In this document: in pieces, positions 12,482 to 13,049 of the stretch
How positions within the stretch are numbered: position 1 is the first letter of the stretch
Layout of the letters: each line of letters begins with the position of its first letter
Assembly: GCA_910585055.1 (NCBI GenBank)
Contig: CAJUBY010000006.1
Location: 31,500 to 44,548 of the forward strand
Reading direction: 5' to 3'
Source of the DNA: an uncultured Christensenella sp.
GTDB lineage: Bacteria; Bacillota; Clostridia; Christensenellales; Pumilibacteraceae
Length of the DNA stretch: 13,049 nt
Position numbers and translations under genes: made by a program
Notes under the pieces: model-generated
Seen by the model: the letters and a program-made list of their open reading frames with translations, nothing else
The model's database searches: none
What the model was told of the DNA's origin: nothing

Positions 12482-13049
12482 ATGAAACGAACAGCATACA
12501 AAGGTTTCAAACTTAACAGCAAAAACGAACTTCACTGCAGAGATATGGTATTTCGCGTCGGAGAGACAGCAGAAGTGACCGGTCCGCTTAAACTGTGTTA
12601 CAACGGTATTCACTTTTGTTGGACTCTTAACGATATAAACGAGTATTACGACTTGCGTAACAGCGTTATTTGCGAAGTGGAAATTCTTGGAGATGTCGTT
12701 AATCAATCCGACATGAAAAAAAGTTGTACAAACAAACTTAAAGTAATTAAAATACTCACTAAAGAAGATGTGTGGAAGATAAGCAATACGGGGGATTATA
12801 ATACCGGATATAAAAATAGTGGAGACTGGAACACGGGAGACTGCAACACGGGAGACTGCAACACGGGAGACTGCAACACGGGAGACTGCAACACGGGAAA
12901 CTGCAACACGGGAAACTGCAACACGGGAAACCGCAACACGGGAGACTGCAACACGGGAGACTGGAACACGGGAGACTGGAACACGGGAAACCGCAACACG
13001 GGAAACCGCAACACGGGAAACTGCAACACGGGAAACCGCAACACGGGAA
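12482..13049 (+). CDS. DUF7666-like protein with NTGxx pentapeptide repeats, 3' end missing
   Basis: The visible 189 residues begin with a compact domain of about 95 residues (AYKGFKLNSKNELHCRDMVF, then LKLCYNGIHFCWTLNDINEYY and EVEILGDVV) that resembles DUF7666, found in phages fused to pentapeptide repeats; the name is from memory. After a short linker (ITKEDVWKIS region) comes a run of at least 18 pentapeptides of the form N-[TS]-G-[DNY]-[CWRYK], which should fold as a beta-helix-like rod. The window ends inside the array, so the length and C-terminus are unknown. The ATG follows AAAGGAG and the gene is 11 bp after the methyltransferase, in the same operon. Pentapeptide proteins can mimic DNA, but this NTG subtype has no assigned role I can cite. 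Confidence 0.75.
   Translation, partial: MKRTAYKGFKLNSKNELHCRDMVFRVGETAEVTGPLKLCYNGIHFCWTLNDINEYYDLRNSVICEVEILGDVVNQSDMKKSCTNKLKVIKILTKEDVWKISNTGDYNTGYKNSGDWNTGDCNTGDCNTGDCNTGDCNTGNCNTGNCNTGNRNTGDCNTGDWNTGDWNTGNRNTGNRNTGNCNTGNRNTG
12785..13049 (+). repeat. 15-bp tandem minisatellite (NTGxx codons)
   Basis: From 12827 the unit AACACGGGA-RAC-YGS repeats without a break to the window edge. The AACACGGGA part is identical in every copy including synonymous positions, and only the D/N codon and the C/W/R codon vary. The first three copies (12785-12826) are more diverged. Such uniformity indicates recent slippage or recombination. Confidence 0.93.

Noticed and set aside
12796..13044. Minus-strand frame rich in FPVLQ repeats
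   Set aside because: It is the antisense shadow of the NTGxx minisatellite; the plus frame has a start, a ribosome binding site and a folded N-terminal domain.
12785..13049. CRISPR array or diversity-generating retroelement target
   Set aside because: The units are 15 bp with no spacers, in frame with a coding sequence; no reverse transcriptase or template repeat is seen and the variation is limited to a few codons.

Overview
The window shows the left end of an integrated temperate siphovirus-type phage and a few hundred bases of its host chromosome. The translated genes resemble Bacillota (Clostridia-type) anaerobes and their phages: strong AGGAGG-type ribosome binding sites, an S24/XRE repressor, a large serine integrase, and a Gp157/ERF/SSB replication block. 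I cannot name the species from sequence alone.

Host flank (1 to about 1028, minus strand). Two genes of a NitT/TauT-type ABC importer are present: the start of the ATPase and, upstream of it, the C-terminal three quarters of its substrate-binding protein. The latter loses homology abruptly at about 1023-1030, just beyond the 3' end of the integrase gene. The prophage therefore appears to have integrated into this gene, with the left attachment junction between about 1023 and 1077.

Lysogeny arm (1078-4804, mostly minus strand). Read in transcription order there is a small membrane-anchored unknown protein, an S24-peptidase repressor, a promoter-hairpin-terminator unit that looks like a discrete small RNA (about 3425-3502), an Abi_2/AbiF-type HEPN protein, and the integrase. 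The small RNA has its own TTGACA/TAATAT promoter. It ends in an intrinsic terminator whose U-tract abuts the abi Shine-Dalgarno, the layout expected of an RNA-antitoxin/HEPN-toxin unit. This is the most interesting element in the window.

Switch region (4224-4890). Two rightward TTGACA-17-TATAAT/TATACT promoters, 610 bp apart, each carry the same TATAGAAA-N3-TTTCTATA palindrome filling the -35/-10 spacer; a third, weaker copy lies 30 bp before the second. These are the likely repressor operators. Between them lie two convergent, overlapping membrane-protein genes whose transmembrane segments resemble each other.

Early and replication arm (4963-13049, plus strand). A tight run of small unknown genes, one Cro-like XRE regulator, then Gp157, ERF single-strand annealing protein, a NinB-like protein, SSB, and an initiator with an N-terminal winged helix, a C-terminal DnaA-N-like domain and an internal cluster of palindromes that looks like the replication origin. 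After this come a 702-residue cytosine-C5 methyltransferase with about eight degenerate repeats between its catalytic motifs, and a DUF7666-like protein with at least 18 NTGxx pentapeptides that runs off the window. The layout is: establish (Cro, small proteins), copy and recombine (Gp157 to initiator), then protect or modify DNA (methyltransferase).
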